The translations under genes and the position numbers were made by a program. A stretch of 40,550 nucleotides of DNA, taken from contig CAIXGY010000221.1 of NCBI GenBank assembly GCA_903919035.1, positions 1 to 40,550 of the forward strand. The letters are read 5' to 3'. Source of the stretch: an uncultured Planctomycetaceae bacterium (GTDB taxonomy: Bacteria > Planctomycetota > Planctomycetia > Pirellulales > UBA1268). The notes below the pieces were generated by a model that saw only the letters and a program-made list of their open reading frames with translations, was not told where the DNA came from and made no database searches. This document shows positions 33,515 through 40,550 of the stretch, piece by piece; within the stretch, counting starts at the first letter, position 1; each line of letters starts with the position of its first letter.

Positions 33515-36500
33515 TCAGAGCCCGAAGGAGGGCAGCGGCCGGCCCGTGACGACACGATCCATCAGCAATTTCACCAGGGCTTTGGCGACGGGCTTGTCGC
33601 GCAGCCACCCGGCAAACGTCTCGCCGTGGGTGACATAGGCGTCGCGGAGCGGGGTCGGCGCGTCGGTCAGCAGCCAGTCGCGGAACACGAGCCACCGCGG
33701 GTCATCGCTGCCGTAGACCTCGCGGGCCACCCAGCAAAAACCCTGACCGCCCATGCCACCCATGCCGCCCATGCCGCCGCCCATTCCGCCCATACCGCCA
33801 CCCATGCCACCCATGCCACCGCCCATGCCACCGCCCATGCCACCGCCCATGCCACCCATGCCGCCGCCCATGCCACCCATGCCGCCGCCACCGATGCCGC
33901 CGCCGGTGTCCCCAGACACGTAATTGAACGTCGTCACGTTCCCGACACCCGAGAACAGGGGCGTGGCCGTAATCCGGACATACCGGCGATCTGCCGACAC
34001 GACCGCCCGGGCGAACATGTTGATGCCCTCGGGAAGGGTCGTGATCACGGGCTGGTAGCCGACCGCTCCGCCCCGGAAGAATGGCAAGCCCGACGCCGGC
34101 GCAGCCGCGCCGCCCTGCCGGCTCGCAGCCAGGGCCGCCGTCGCCTGCGGATCGCTGAGCGACGAGAGTTGCTGGGCGAGCGCCGTTTGGCCGACATGGT
34201 GCTGCACGGCGACGTCCTGAGCGACCTGGGCGTCGAGCAGCGGCTCACGGCGTCGACCCGAGCCCAGATTGACCACGATCAGCGACTCGTCGCCCTCGAT
34301 GCGAATCTGTTTGGTCTGCCGCTCTTCCTGATCCGTCCCGCGACGGATCACGGTCTCGGCCGTGATCGTGTCGGCCTCGACCTTGCCGCAGACGCGACGA
34401 ACCAACGCCCGGTAGGTTCCCGGAAAGGCCTCGACCACGACATACCGCTCGCGGTGCACGCCTCCCGCATCCACCCCACGATTCGGATCGGAGATCAACG
34501 CTCCGCCGGCCATCGATCGGGCGGCGACGGGAGAGCAGACGCTGCCAGACGGTTCCTCCACGAGCAGGTCGATGTCGGCGTCGCCGCTCCAACTGATCTC
34601 GAGAACCAGGTCCCTCACCATGGCGGCCGCGACGTCGGCCTGGAAGGCCGCGGCCTCTTCGGCCTTGCCGGCCTTCGCGAGGGCGTCGATCGTGGCCTTC
34701 GACAGCCGGGTCGCCCTGGTGACGACCACCTGCTGGGCTGCCGGCCACTCGTGGGCCAGCACGCCGGCGCATGCCCAGCGCAGGGCAGCCGTGTCGCCGG
34801 ATCGCTCGGCGAGGGTCATGGCCAACGCGTAGGCTTCGCGATTGGCCGAATCGATCCGCGTCACGCGGCGGCACATCCGCAGGGCCTGCCTGTCGGACCC
34901 GAACCGCGCCAGGTAGTTGGCGAGTTGCAGCAACTCCGCCGGACTGGATGCGAAATCGGCACTCGACAGGAGTGCTCGCTCCACCTCACCGCGCGGCCGG
35001 CCGGCGGCCTCGAGGGCCAGCGCGAGCGACTCATACATCCACGGCTCCGCGCGGCCGCATGCGATCGCCGCCGAGATGAGTTCCGCGGCTCTGTCGAAAT
35101 CGCCCGCCGCCCCGAGGTCTCGGGCCGACGCCCGCACCTGGGCGAGTCGATCGGCTGTTTCACGACTCATCGTTTCATCGGACGCACTGCCGGAGGATGC
35201 CTGGTTGCCGGCAAGGTATTCGGTGACCGCCGCACGAAGGTCGTTCGCCTCGACGACGTGCGCCGGCAGCCCGTCACCACCTTCTCCGGCGGTGGGGGCG
35301 GGGGCATCGTCGTCGCCATCCGCCTCGGCGCTGCGGGCCAGCCGCGCCTTCGCGTCGGTGATCTGGAAGTGACCGCCCGTGCCGTTGAGGCCGGCCAGCC
35401 GAGGCTGAACGACGGCATCCATCAGGCATCGCAGGCCCGACTTGGCGACCGGGCGATCGTGCAGCCACTCGGCCGCGGACGGTCCCACGGCGACGTAGGC
35501 CGCACGCAACCACGCCGGTGCCTCGGCGGTCATCCAGCCGCGAAACACGAGCCAGCGCGGGTCGTGGGCGCCATACACCTCGCGGGCGACCCAGCAGAAC
35601 ATGCCGCCACCGCCACCCATGCCGCCGCCCATGCCGCCCATGCCACCACCCATGCCACCACCCATCCCACCCATGCCGCTGTTGATGCTGCCCGCCCCGC
35701 CCATGCCGCCGCCCATCTGGAATGGATTGACGCCGGAACTCGGGTTCACGGGCAGCACGAGGTCGGCGACCGGATAGACCTTCACGACGAGGTTTTCTTG
35801 AGCCTTCTCCTTCGTGGTGACGAGCAGCACCTCGTCCTTGATGAGATAGGTGAGGCCGGGTTCGCGCAGCAGCAGCCGGAGCGCCGACCGCAGCGAGACG
35901 CCCTGAAGTTTCTGGGTGACCGTGGTGGCGTCGAGGTCGATGCCGGCGTCGGTGAGCGCCTGCATGTCCGGAACGATGGGAATATTGAACTCGTCCTGCA
36001 GTTGGCTGATCACGGCCCGCAGCGGAGTCTCCTGGAAGTCGAAGGTGCGGGTCACCTCCCGCTCCAGCGAGTCGTAGATCCGCTTCTCGTTGGCCGTCGG
36101 ATTGGCGAGATCGACCGACTTGTATTTCTCGCGGAGCCGACTGATCTCCCGCCAGCGCTGGGCCGTCGGATAGATGATCGGCGGCTCGTCGGGGAATGGA
36201 ATCGCGGCCACGTCCACGAGGTGGAGCGTGTCCATGAAGCCCCGTTCCTGATCCCGCTTCGTGCGGACGTTTTCCGCGTCGTAATCCCGGATCCGGGCCT
36301 CGACGAACGCCTTCCGGGCCATCGCGCGGGCGGTGATCGGCACCGGATGATTGGCAAACAGCTCGGGCGCCTCCTCCATGAGTTGCTCGCCGGGGAGGCG
36401 CTCGGCTTCGGTGAAGACGGTCGTGGGCGCGTCGGTGCGCTCGATCCGGTCGGCGAACTGTCCGGTGTTGTCGCCGAGCACGGCGGGGTAGCGTTCGGCG

Positions 36501-38167
36501 CGGTCGTAGCCGATCCGGATGCCCTCCTCGACGAGCGCGTTGTAGCGCTCGGCGAGCTGCTTGATGCGATCCTCCCGGCGGCGGAGCTCGTCGTTCAGCC
36601 GCATCCGCTCGCGGCCGATCGCGGCGCGGCGCTCGGCCGCGAGGTCGCGATCGACCTTCTCCCGGGAGCGCACGATCGACTCGCGAATCCGCATCTCCAA
36701 CTGCCGCAGGAGTCGCTGCTTGTCGGCCGCGTCGAGATCGTCGGACTTGGAGACGAGCATCTGCGCCTCCTTGAGCAGGTCACGGGATCGGTCCGGATCG
36801 GTGGTGAGCAGGTCGCGGGCCTCACGGATCCGCACGGCCGTCTCGCGTTCGAGCTGTTGCCCGCGGACCCTCCGCATGGACTGGAGTTCCGCGAGTTCGC
36901 CGGAGTCGATGGCCGGCTCGACCCGGGGAAGCGCCTCGGCCGCTGGCTCGCCGGCGGCAGCGTCGGCCTTGCGGTGCAGCGACACCTCGCGGATCACGGC
37001 CGCTTCCGGGTTGTCCGGATCGCGGCGGAGGGAAGCCTCCGCGAGACGGCGGGCCGACTCGGACGCCCCCGCCGCTTCCGCCTGGCGGGACATCGCCGCG
37101 AGGGCGGCGGCTTCTCCACGAATGACGTCCCGGGCCAGCAGCAGCCCCTCCCGGCCGAGCAGCGGCAGAAAGATGCCGTCGGTGTCACGGGCGTTGCGTG
37201 CGAGTTCGGCGACGAAGGCGTTGTCGTCGCGGGGCTCGGCGACCGGCACATCGACGGCCGACGTCCGCGGATGACCCGCCGAGTCGTGCAGCGTGCACGA
37301 GAGGCGGAGGCCGTCTCGATTGCCCTCCACGAGGACGACCGAGTCGCGATCGGCCCGCAGGGGCGGAAGCCGGGCCGGCAGCATGCGGAGCGGTGCGTCG
37401 CCGGCGGCCGTGAGTGCGACGTCCTCCGGCCACAGCACGGCCTGCACGGCCTGCGCACCGAGGGTGCCGCCCGTCATCTTCGCACCGTCGTCCTCGCCGG
37501 GCACGGCGAGCATGCCGCCGCTGGCGCTGGCAAGGGCCGCCAGGCACGGCCAATTCACCTGCGGGCCCACGCCACAGCTGGATACGGCCACCCGCCTGGC
37601 ACGCACGAGATCGATCAGGCTCGCGAATTCCTCGCGATCGACGCCCCCGAGGGCCGGACCGTCACCGATGTAGATGATGGCTTTCGGGCCGGCACGGTCG
37701 CCGAACAATGCGGCGCCCGACTCGATCGCCTCCGACAGCTCGGTCGACCCGAGTGGCGTCTTCGCGTCGAGTGCCCGGCCGGCGGCTTGGATCGCGGGCG
37801 ATGCCGCCGCATGAAACCCGTCGACGACCGGCGTGCAGGCCACGTCCACGGTGGCGATCGCGAACCGGTCCTCGGGCCGGGCCGACTCGATGATGCCGGC
37901 CACCGCATCGAGGGCGCGTTGCCGAAACGCGCCCGTCTGGCTGGCCGACGTGTCCACGAGAATGACGACGTGCGCGGGGGGCGCCGGCTCCTGGCCGACC
38001 ATCGTGAGACCGATGGCCGCCACGGGCACGTCGCCCGGAGCCTGGCCGGCTGGGCAGGCATCGACGAACGTCACCTCAGGGGCCGCGTCGGCGGCAGCGC
38101 CGACACCGGCTGGAAGCATGAAGGACACGGCGGCTGCGGCGAGCAACAGCGGACGGAGAAACGACAT
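33515..38167 (-). CDS. Giant exported mosaic protein: VWA, secretin-derived parts, TPR, YfaP-like domain, duplicated C-terminal module
   Basis: A 1550-residue protein. Signal peptide at 1-24 (FLRPLLLAAAAVSFML), then a VWA domain with metal-site motif DTSAS at 72-76 (to about 250). A charged coiled-coil region (about 430-600) leads to an N0/STN-like domain at about 708-795 and KVYPVADLVLPVN; these parts resemble the secretin at 18687-21485. A Gly/Met-rich run (about 816-855) and a 70-residue module starting CWVAREVYG follow. Next are TPR-like helices (about 980-1180), a beta domain from about 1186 (ISWSGDADIDLLVEEPSG) like DUF2135/YfaP, a secretin-like fragment at about 1371-1420 (QPVITTLPEGINMF, ADRRYVRITATPLFSGVG), a second Gly/Met run and a second CWVAREVYG module to the end. 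The secretin pore-forming C-terminus is absent. ATG 38167 has GGAG 10 bases upstream and opens a signal peptide; the frame continues to 38365. Function unknown. Confidence 0.85.
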   Translation of the reverse strand: MSFLRPLLLAAAAVSFMLPAGVGAAADAAPEVTFVDACPAGQAPGDVPVAAIGLTMVGQEPAPPAHVVILVDTSASQTGAFRQRALDAVAGIIESARPEDRFAIATVDVACTPVVDGFHAAASPAIQAAGRALDAKTPLGSTELSEAIESGAALFGDRAGPKAIIYIGDGPALGGVDREEFASLIDLVRARRVAVSSCGVGPQVNWPCLAALASASGGMLAVPGEDDGAKMTGGTLGAQAVQAVLWPEDVALTAAGDAPLRMLPARLPPLRADRDSVVLVEGNRDGLRLSCTLHDSAGHPRTSAVDVPVAEPRDDNAFVAELARNARDTDGIFLPLLGREGLLLARDVIRGEAAALAAMSRQAEAAGASESARRLAEASLRRDPDNPEAAVIREVSLHRKADAAAGEPAAEALPRVEPAIDSGELAELQSMRRVRGQQLERETAVRIREARDLLTTDPDRSRDLLKEAQMLVSKSDDLDAADKQRLLRQLEMRIRESIVRSREKVDRDLAAERRAAIGRERMRLNDELRRREDRIKQLAERYNALVEEGIRIGYDRAERYPAVLGDNTGQFADRIERTDAPTTVFTEAERLPGEQLMEEAPELFANHPVPITARAMARKAFVEARIRDYDAENVRTKRDQERGFMDTLHLVDVAAIPFPDEPPIIYPTAQRWREISRLREKYKSVDLANPTANEKRIYDSLEREVTRTFDFQETPLRAVISQLQDEFNIPIVPDMQALTDAGIDLDATTVTQKLQGVSLRSALRLLLREPGLTYLIKDEVLLVTTKEKAQENLVVKVYPVADLVLPVNPSSGVNPFQMGGGMGGAGSINSGMGGMGGGMGGGMGGMGGGMGGGGGMFCWVAREVYGAHDPRWLVFRGWMTAEAPAWLRAAYVAVGPSAAEWLHDRPVAKSGLRCLMDAVVQPRLAGLNGTGGHFQITDAKARLARSAEADGDDDAPAPTAGEGGDGLPAHVVEANDLRAAVTEYLAGNQASSGSASDETMSRETADRLAQVRASARDLGAAGDFDRAAELISAAIACGRAEPWMYESLALALEAAGRPRGEVERALLSSADFASSPAELLQLANYLARFGSDRQALRMCRRVTRIDSANREAYALAMTLAERSGDTAALRWACAGVLAHEWPAAQQVVVTRATRLSKATIDALAKAGKAEEAAAFQADVAAAMVRDLVLEISWSGDADIDLLVEEPSGSVCSPVAARSMAGGALISDPNRGVDAGGVHRERYVVVEAFPGTYRALVRRVCGKVEADTITAETVIRRGTDQEERQTKQIRIEGDESLIVVNLGSGRRREPLLDAQVAQDVAVQHHVGQTALAQQLSSLSDPQATAALAASRQGGAAAPASGLPFFRGGAVGYQPVITTLPEGINMFARAVVSADRRYVRITATPLFSGVGNVTTFNYVSGDTGGGIGGGGMGGMGGGMGGMGGGMGGGMGGGMGGMGGGMGGMGGGMGGMGGMGGQGFCWVAREVYGSDDPRWLVFRDWLLTDAPTPLRDAYVTHGETFAGWLRDKPVAKALVKLLMDRVVTGRPLPSFGL
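33743..33897 (-). repeat. Gly/Met-rich coding repeat, second run
   Basis: About 50 codons of GGM and GGMG units inside the giant protein gene; the DNA is a run of near-identical 9- to 12-base units (CCGCCCATGCCACC variants on the plus strand). It ends directly at the last CWVAREVYG module. Prone to slippage and to assembly error, so its exact length is uncertain. Confidence 0.9.
35602..35712 (-). repeat. Gly/Met-rich coding repeat, first run
   Basis: About 35 codons of GGM/GGMG units, similar to the run at 33743-33897 and, like it, directly followed by a CWVAREVYG module. The pair marks an internal duplication in the giant protein. Confidence 0.9.
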
Positions 38168-38429
38168 CGGGGGGACACTCCGGGTGCGCGGTTCAGGAGC
38201 GGGCGGCAGCCTCTTCTGCAGAGCATATTTCGGCGGGTGCTGAGCCGCCAACGTCGGATTCTGCGGAATTTCGGGCGTTTTCGGGGTCTGGGGAGGCATC
38301 GGCGTGCGCGAGACCGCGTCGGGAACCCGTCTTGGATGACTCCATCTCGGGCGCGGATACTCCACGGTCGACCGTCGGGCAACGGGCCCGCGAGTTCTTC
38401 CGAACCGTCACCGTCATCGACCGCACGCC
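38168..38429. other. Divergent intergenic region, giant protein/htrA
   Basis: The 262 bases between the two divergent starts should hold both promoters, but I see no convincing -10/-35 pair. The part 38200-38365 is also an open extension of the giant protein frame (Pro/Gln-rich, no signal peptide), which I regard as untranslated. Confidence 0.4.
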
Positions 38430-39506
38430 ATGCAGCGACTCGTCTTCGTTCTCGGGAGCCTTCTTGCACTGCTGCCGGTGCCGGCCTCGGCCCGGGAGGG
38501 CACGGCCGCGCTGCGTGACTTCACCCCCGAGGAGCGGACCAACATCGCGGTCTACGAGGCCGTCAATCGGAGCGTGGTGAACATCAACACGAAGGCCACG
38601 GTGACCACCGGGCTGTTCCTGCTGGAAGTTCCGTCCGAGGGGGCCGGTTCGGGCATCGTGCTCGACACGCAGGGCCACGTGCTCACGAATTTCCACGTGG
38701 TCGAGGGGGCGCAGAAGATCCAGGTGCTGCTCTACGACGGTTCCGCCCACGAGGCGACGGTCGTGGGCTCGGATCCTGCGACCGACGTGGCCGTGCTCCG
38801 CGTGGAGGCACCCCGTGACCTGCTGCAGCCGGTGGAATTCGGTTCGTCGAACGACCTGCGGGTGGGCCAGCGAGTGTTCGCGATCGGCAACCCGTTCGGC
38901 CTCGAGCGAACCTTGACGACGGGGATCATCTCCAGCCTCAATCGTTCGCTGCCCACGCGGACGGGTCGGACGATCAAGTCGATCATCCAGACCGACGCGG
39001 CCATCAATCCAGGCAATTCCGGCGGGCCGCTCGTCGACAGCGGTAGCCGCCTGATCGGCATGACCACGGCGATCGCCAGCCGCACCGGGCAGAGCGCGGG
39101 CGTCGGGTTCGCCATCCCGGTGGGCACGCTGGCGCGCATCGTGCCGCAACTCATCCAGCGCGGGCGGGTGATTCGCCCGGACGCGGGCATCGTGCGGGTC
39201 TACCAGACGGACGCGGGGCTCGTGGTGGCCCAACTCGCCCCCGGCGGGGCGGCCGAGCAGGCCGGGATTCGCGGGTTCAAGGAGGTGCGGGAGCGTCGGC
39301 GGCAGGGGCCTTTCACCGTGGAAACCGTGCGGGTGGACCGGTCCGGGGCGGACCTCGTCGTTGCCGTGGCTGGCCAGTCCGTCAAGACGGCCGACGACTT
39401 TCTCTCGGCCGTGGAGTCGAAAAATCCAGGTGATCGCGTGCTCATCACGGTCCAGCGGGAGGGGCACCAGCTCGACATCCCGGTTGTTTTGGCCGCCGAA
39501 AACTAG
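38430..39506 (+). CDS. HtrA/DegP-type periplasmic serine protease
   Basis: A 358-residue S1C protease with one PDZ domain, likely in envelope protein quality control. A signal peptide covers about 1-21 (cleavage at ASAREG). The protease domain (about 40-235) shows the triad: His in TNFHVVEG, Asp in ATDVAVLRV and Ser in NPGNSGGPLVD. The PDZ domain is at about 250-355 (VAQLAPGGAAEQAGIRG, AGQSVKTADDF). The linker between beta strands, GTLARIVPQLIQRGRV, is typical of the DegS/HtrA group. A single PDZ is closest to DegS/HhoB forms; without a membrane helix it should be soluble. No Shine-Dalgarno is visible before ATG 38430. A hairpin follows 6 bases after the stop. Confidence 0.93.
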   Translation: MQRLVFVLGSLLALLPVPASAREGTAALRDFTPEERTNIAVYEAVNRSVVNINTKATVTTGLFLLEVPSEGAGSGIVLDTQGHVLTNFHVVEGAQKIQVLLYDGSAHEATVVGSDPATDVAVLRVEAPRDLLQPVEFGSSNDLRVGQRVFAIGNPFGLERTLTTGIISSLNRSLPTRTGRTIKSIIQTDAAINPGNSGGPLVDSGSRLIGMTTAIASRTGQSAGVGFAIPVGTLARIVPQLIQRGRVIRPDAGIVRVYQTDAGLVVAQLAPGGAAEQAGIRGFKEVRERRRQGPFTVETVRVDRSGADLVVAVAGQSVKTADDFLSAVESKNPGDRVLITVQREGHQLDIPVVLAAEN

Positions 39507-39512
39507 CTGTCC

Positions 39513-39543
39513 GTGGACAAAGCCATCCATGGCCTTTGTCCAC
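39513..39543 (+). terminator. Hairpin after the HtrA-type protease gene
   Basis: GTGGACAAA (39513-39521) pairs with TTTGTCCAC (39535-39543), and the stem continues inward as GCCAT/ATGGC with one bulge. It begins 7 bases after the stop. No U tract follows, so it is either a non-canonical terminator or a stabilising 3' structure. Confidence 0.6.
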
Positions 39544-39547
39544 TTGG

Positions 39548-39583
39548 CCGACCGGTCAAAAAGCCGAGGTTTTCGACGGTCGG
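39548..39583. repeat. Second hairpin in the htrA-rrn gap
   Basis: CCGACC (39548-39553) pairs with GGTCGG (39578-39583); inside, GTC pairs with GAC and AAAA with TTTT, each offset by a one-base bulge, leaving an 8-base loop. With the stem just before it, this makes a double hairpin that could stop transcription from either side. Confidence 0.55.
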
Positions 39584-39705
39584 CGGTCGCCGCATCCTGC
39601 GGCGGCAGACTTGTTCCACAGTCTGCTAGACGTTTCCGCGTTCCTCCGTGACTTGCGCTGCGCCGAAACACGGCCAGCCGAGGCGGGGGAAAGCCGCAGG
39701 AGCCT

Positions 39706-39759
39706 CGATTTTTTGCCCCGCTGGATTCACCATTCCACACGGCATGCGGCAAAAAATCG
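39706..39759. repeat. 12-bp perfect inverted repeat with A6/T6 tracts
   Basis: CGATTTTTTGCC (39706-39717) and GGCAAAAAATCG (39748-39759) are exact reverse complements separated by 30 bases. They are the most AT-rich part of a GC-rich region and lie about 150 bases upstream of the rRNA promoter. An operator pair, a bent-DNA site or a hairpin are all possible. The 400 bases from 39507 to 39910 contain no gene I can support. Confidence 0.6.
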
Positions 39760-39858
39760 TAGCGATGGAGCCTTTTCTCCGCCTCGGCGCCCCGCCGGCG
39801 GCCTGCGGTGCCTGCGCGCGAACCTTTACGGGCCAGGGGGCGTATTTCTGGAATCCGG

Positions 39859-39879
39859 ATGGCATCGCGTCGATGCCAT
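39859..39879. repeat. Hairpin upstream of the rRNA promoter
   Basis: ATGGCATCG (39859-39867) and CGATGCCAT (39871-39879) form a perfect 9-bp stem with a 3-base loop, ending 31 bases before the -35 box. It may be an operator for rRNA transcription. Confidence 0.5.
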
Positions 39880-39910
39880 GTGGTCGGTTCGGCCCGGGAA
39901 AACCAGGCCG

Positions 39911-39938
39911 TTGACCGCTCCCCATGTGCTGCTACACT
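39911..39938 (+). promoter_or_regulatory. Probable rRNA operon promoter
   Basis: TTGACC (39911-39916) and TACACT (39933-39938) with a 16-base spacer form the best sigma70-like match in the region, about 240 bases before the 16S gene. A perfect TTGACA at 39987-39992 suggests a second promoter, but no good -10 follows it. Confidence 0.5.
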
Positions 39939-40021
39939 TGGGGGCTCGACGTGATTCGCCTCACCGCGAACCGCGTCGGCTGATCCTTGACAATTCGGCA
40001 GTTCGATCTCTTTTGGTTTCG

Positions 40022-40132
40022 GCCGGCACGCGATCGTGACCGGCGAGCGACCAAGGGCTGCGGGCATTCGTGTCCGCGGAACCGGTCGCGAACCATTTAT
40101 TCACAGACAGATCGAATCTCTTCCTGAGATTC
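40022..40132 (+). other. rRNA leader with two hairpins
   Basis: GCCGG+CACG (40022-40030) pairs with CGTG+CCGGC (40035-40044, one bulge), and GAATCTC (40114-40120) pairs with GAGATTC (40126-40132). They lie between the promoter and the mature 16S end and may take part in leader folding or processing. Confidence 0.45.
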
Positions 40133-40180
40133 CGGAAACTCAACCGCCGGCGCCGCAAGGCTCCGGCCTGACGATCCAAT

Positions 40181-40550
<370 letters not shown>

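Noticed and set aside
33743-35712. Direct repeats resembling a CRISPR array
   Set aside because: The units are 9-12 bases without spacers and encode in-frame Gly/Met runs.
33458-38518. A 1686-codon open frame on the plus strand opposite the giant protein gene
   Set aside because: It is the antisense of the Gly/Met repeats and neighbouring GC-rich codons (giving His/Ala/Thr runs), has no domain, and the minus frame has a signal peptide and clear domains.
39536-40060. Short open frames between htrA and 16S rRNA
   Set aside because: They cross the hairpins and the rRNA promoter, and contain no protein motif.
1-40180. tRNA genes
   Set aside because: I looked for the T-arm consensus GGTTCGAATCC in the gene-free gaps and found no complete cloverleaf.

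Overview
The window is a high-GC chromosomal segment from a planctomycete, most likely of the Pirellulales. The 5' end of a 16S rRNA gene at the right edge (from about 40181) has the planctomycete-type start of the molecule. The translation factor EF-G is of the spirochaete/planctomycete spdEFG1 (mitochondrial EF-G1-like) type. Several secreted or membrane proteins (a secretin with long N-terminal coiled coil, a DUF6798-like membrane protein, a small exported protein) resemble families I associate with that phylum. Gene density is high, with many overlapping stop/start pairs (GTGA, ATGA), frequent GTG starts and few strong ribosome binding sites.

Layout. 1-1813 (minus): a CPBP intramembrane protease and a tRNA-Glu-Q-type synthetase (GluQRS) whose stop codon lies in a dispersed repeat at the window edge. 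1961-4051 (plus): fusA. 4101-6493 (minus): accD, a histidine-phosphatase-fold protein lacking its catalytic histidines, and ribulose-phosphate 3-epimerase. 6794-13735 (plus): a complete phosphate uptake operon, pstS-pstC-pstA-pstB-phoU, in which both permeases carry very large extra domains. 13832-18271 (plus): accessory genes: an exported DUF11-type repeat protein, a metallophosphoesterase-like protein with degenerate metal motifs, CutA, an unknown protein and an exported TPR protein. 18265-23241 (minus): DUF423 membrane protein, an orphan secretin, and a PAS-GAF-receiver protein. 23416-27111 (plus): sdhCAB. 27124-29204 (minus): a citrate/2-methylcitrate synthase and a PrpB-type lyase. 29247-30881 (plus): a multi-pass membrane protein. 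30847-38167 (minus): a small exported protein, a second copy of the dispersed repeat, tyrS, ispD and a 1550-residue exported mosaic protein combining a von Willebrand A domain with pieces of a secretin. 38430-39506 (plus): an HtrA-type protease. 39507-40180: a hairpin-rich intergenic region with an rRNA promoter. 40181-40550: partial 16S rRNA.

How the genes relate. The pst-phoU block is a standard phosphate-uptake unit. sdhCAB faces the synthase/lyase pair, so succinate produced by a methylcitrate-type lyase could feed succinate dehydrogenase; PrpD is not in the window. The orphan secretin at 18687 and the giant protein at 33515 share their coiled-coil, N0-like and part of their beta-rich sequences, so the window holds two paralogous secretin-derived envelope proteins, one of them rebuilt around a VWA domain and two copies of a Gly/Met-rich plus CWVAREVYG module. 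That mosaic protein is the most unusual item here. The two dispersed repeats, the catalytically dead phosphatase fold and the expanded Pst permeases are the next most interesting.
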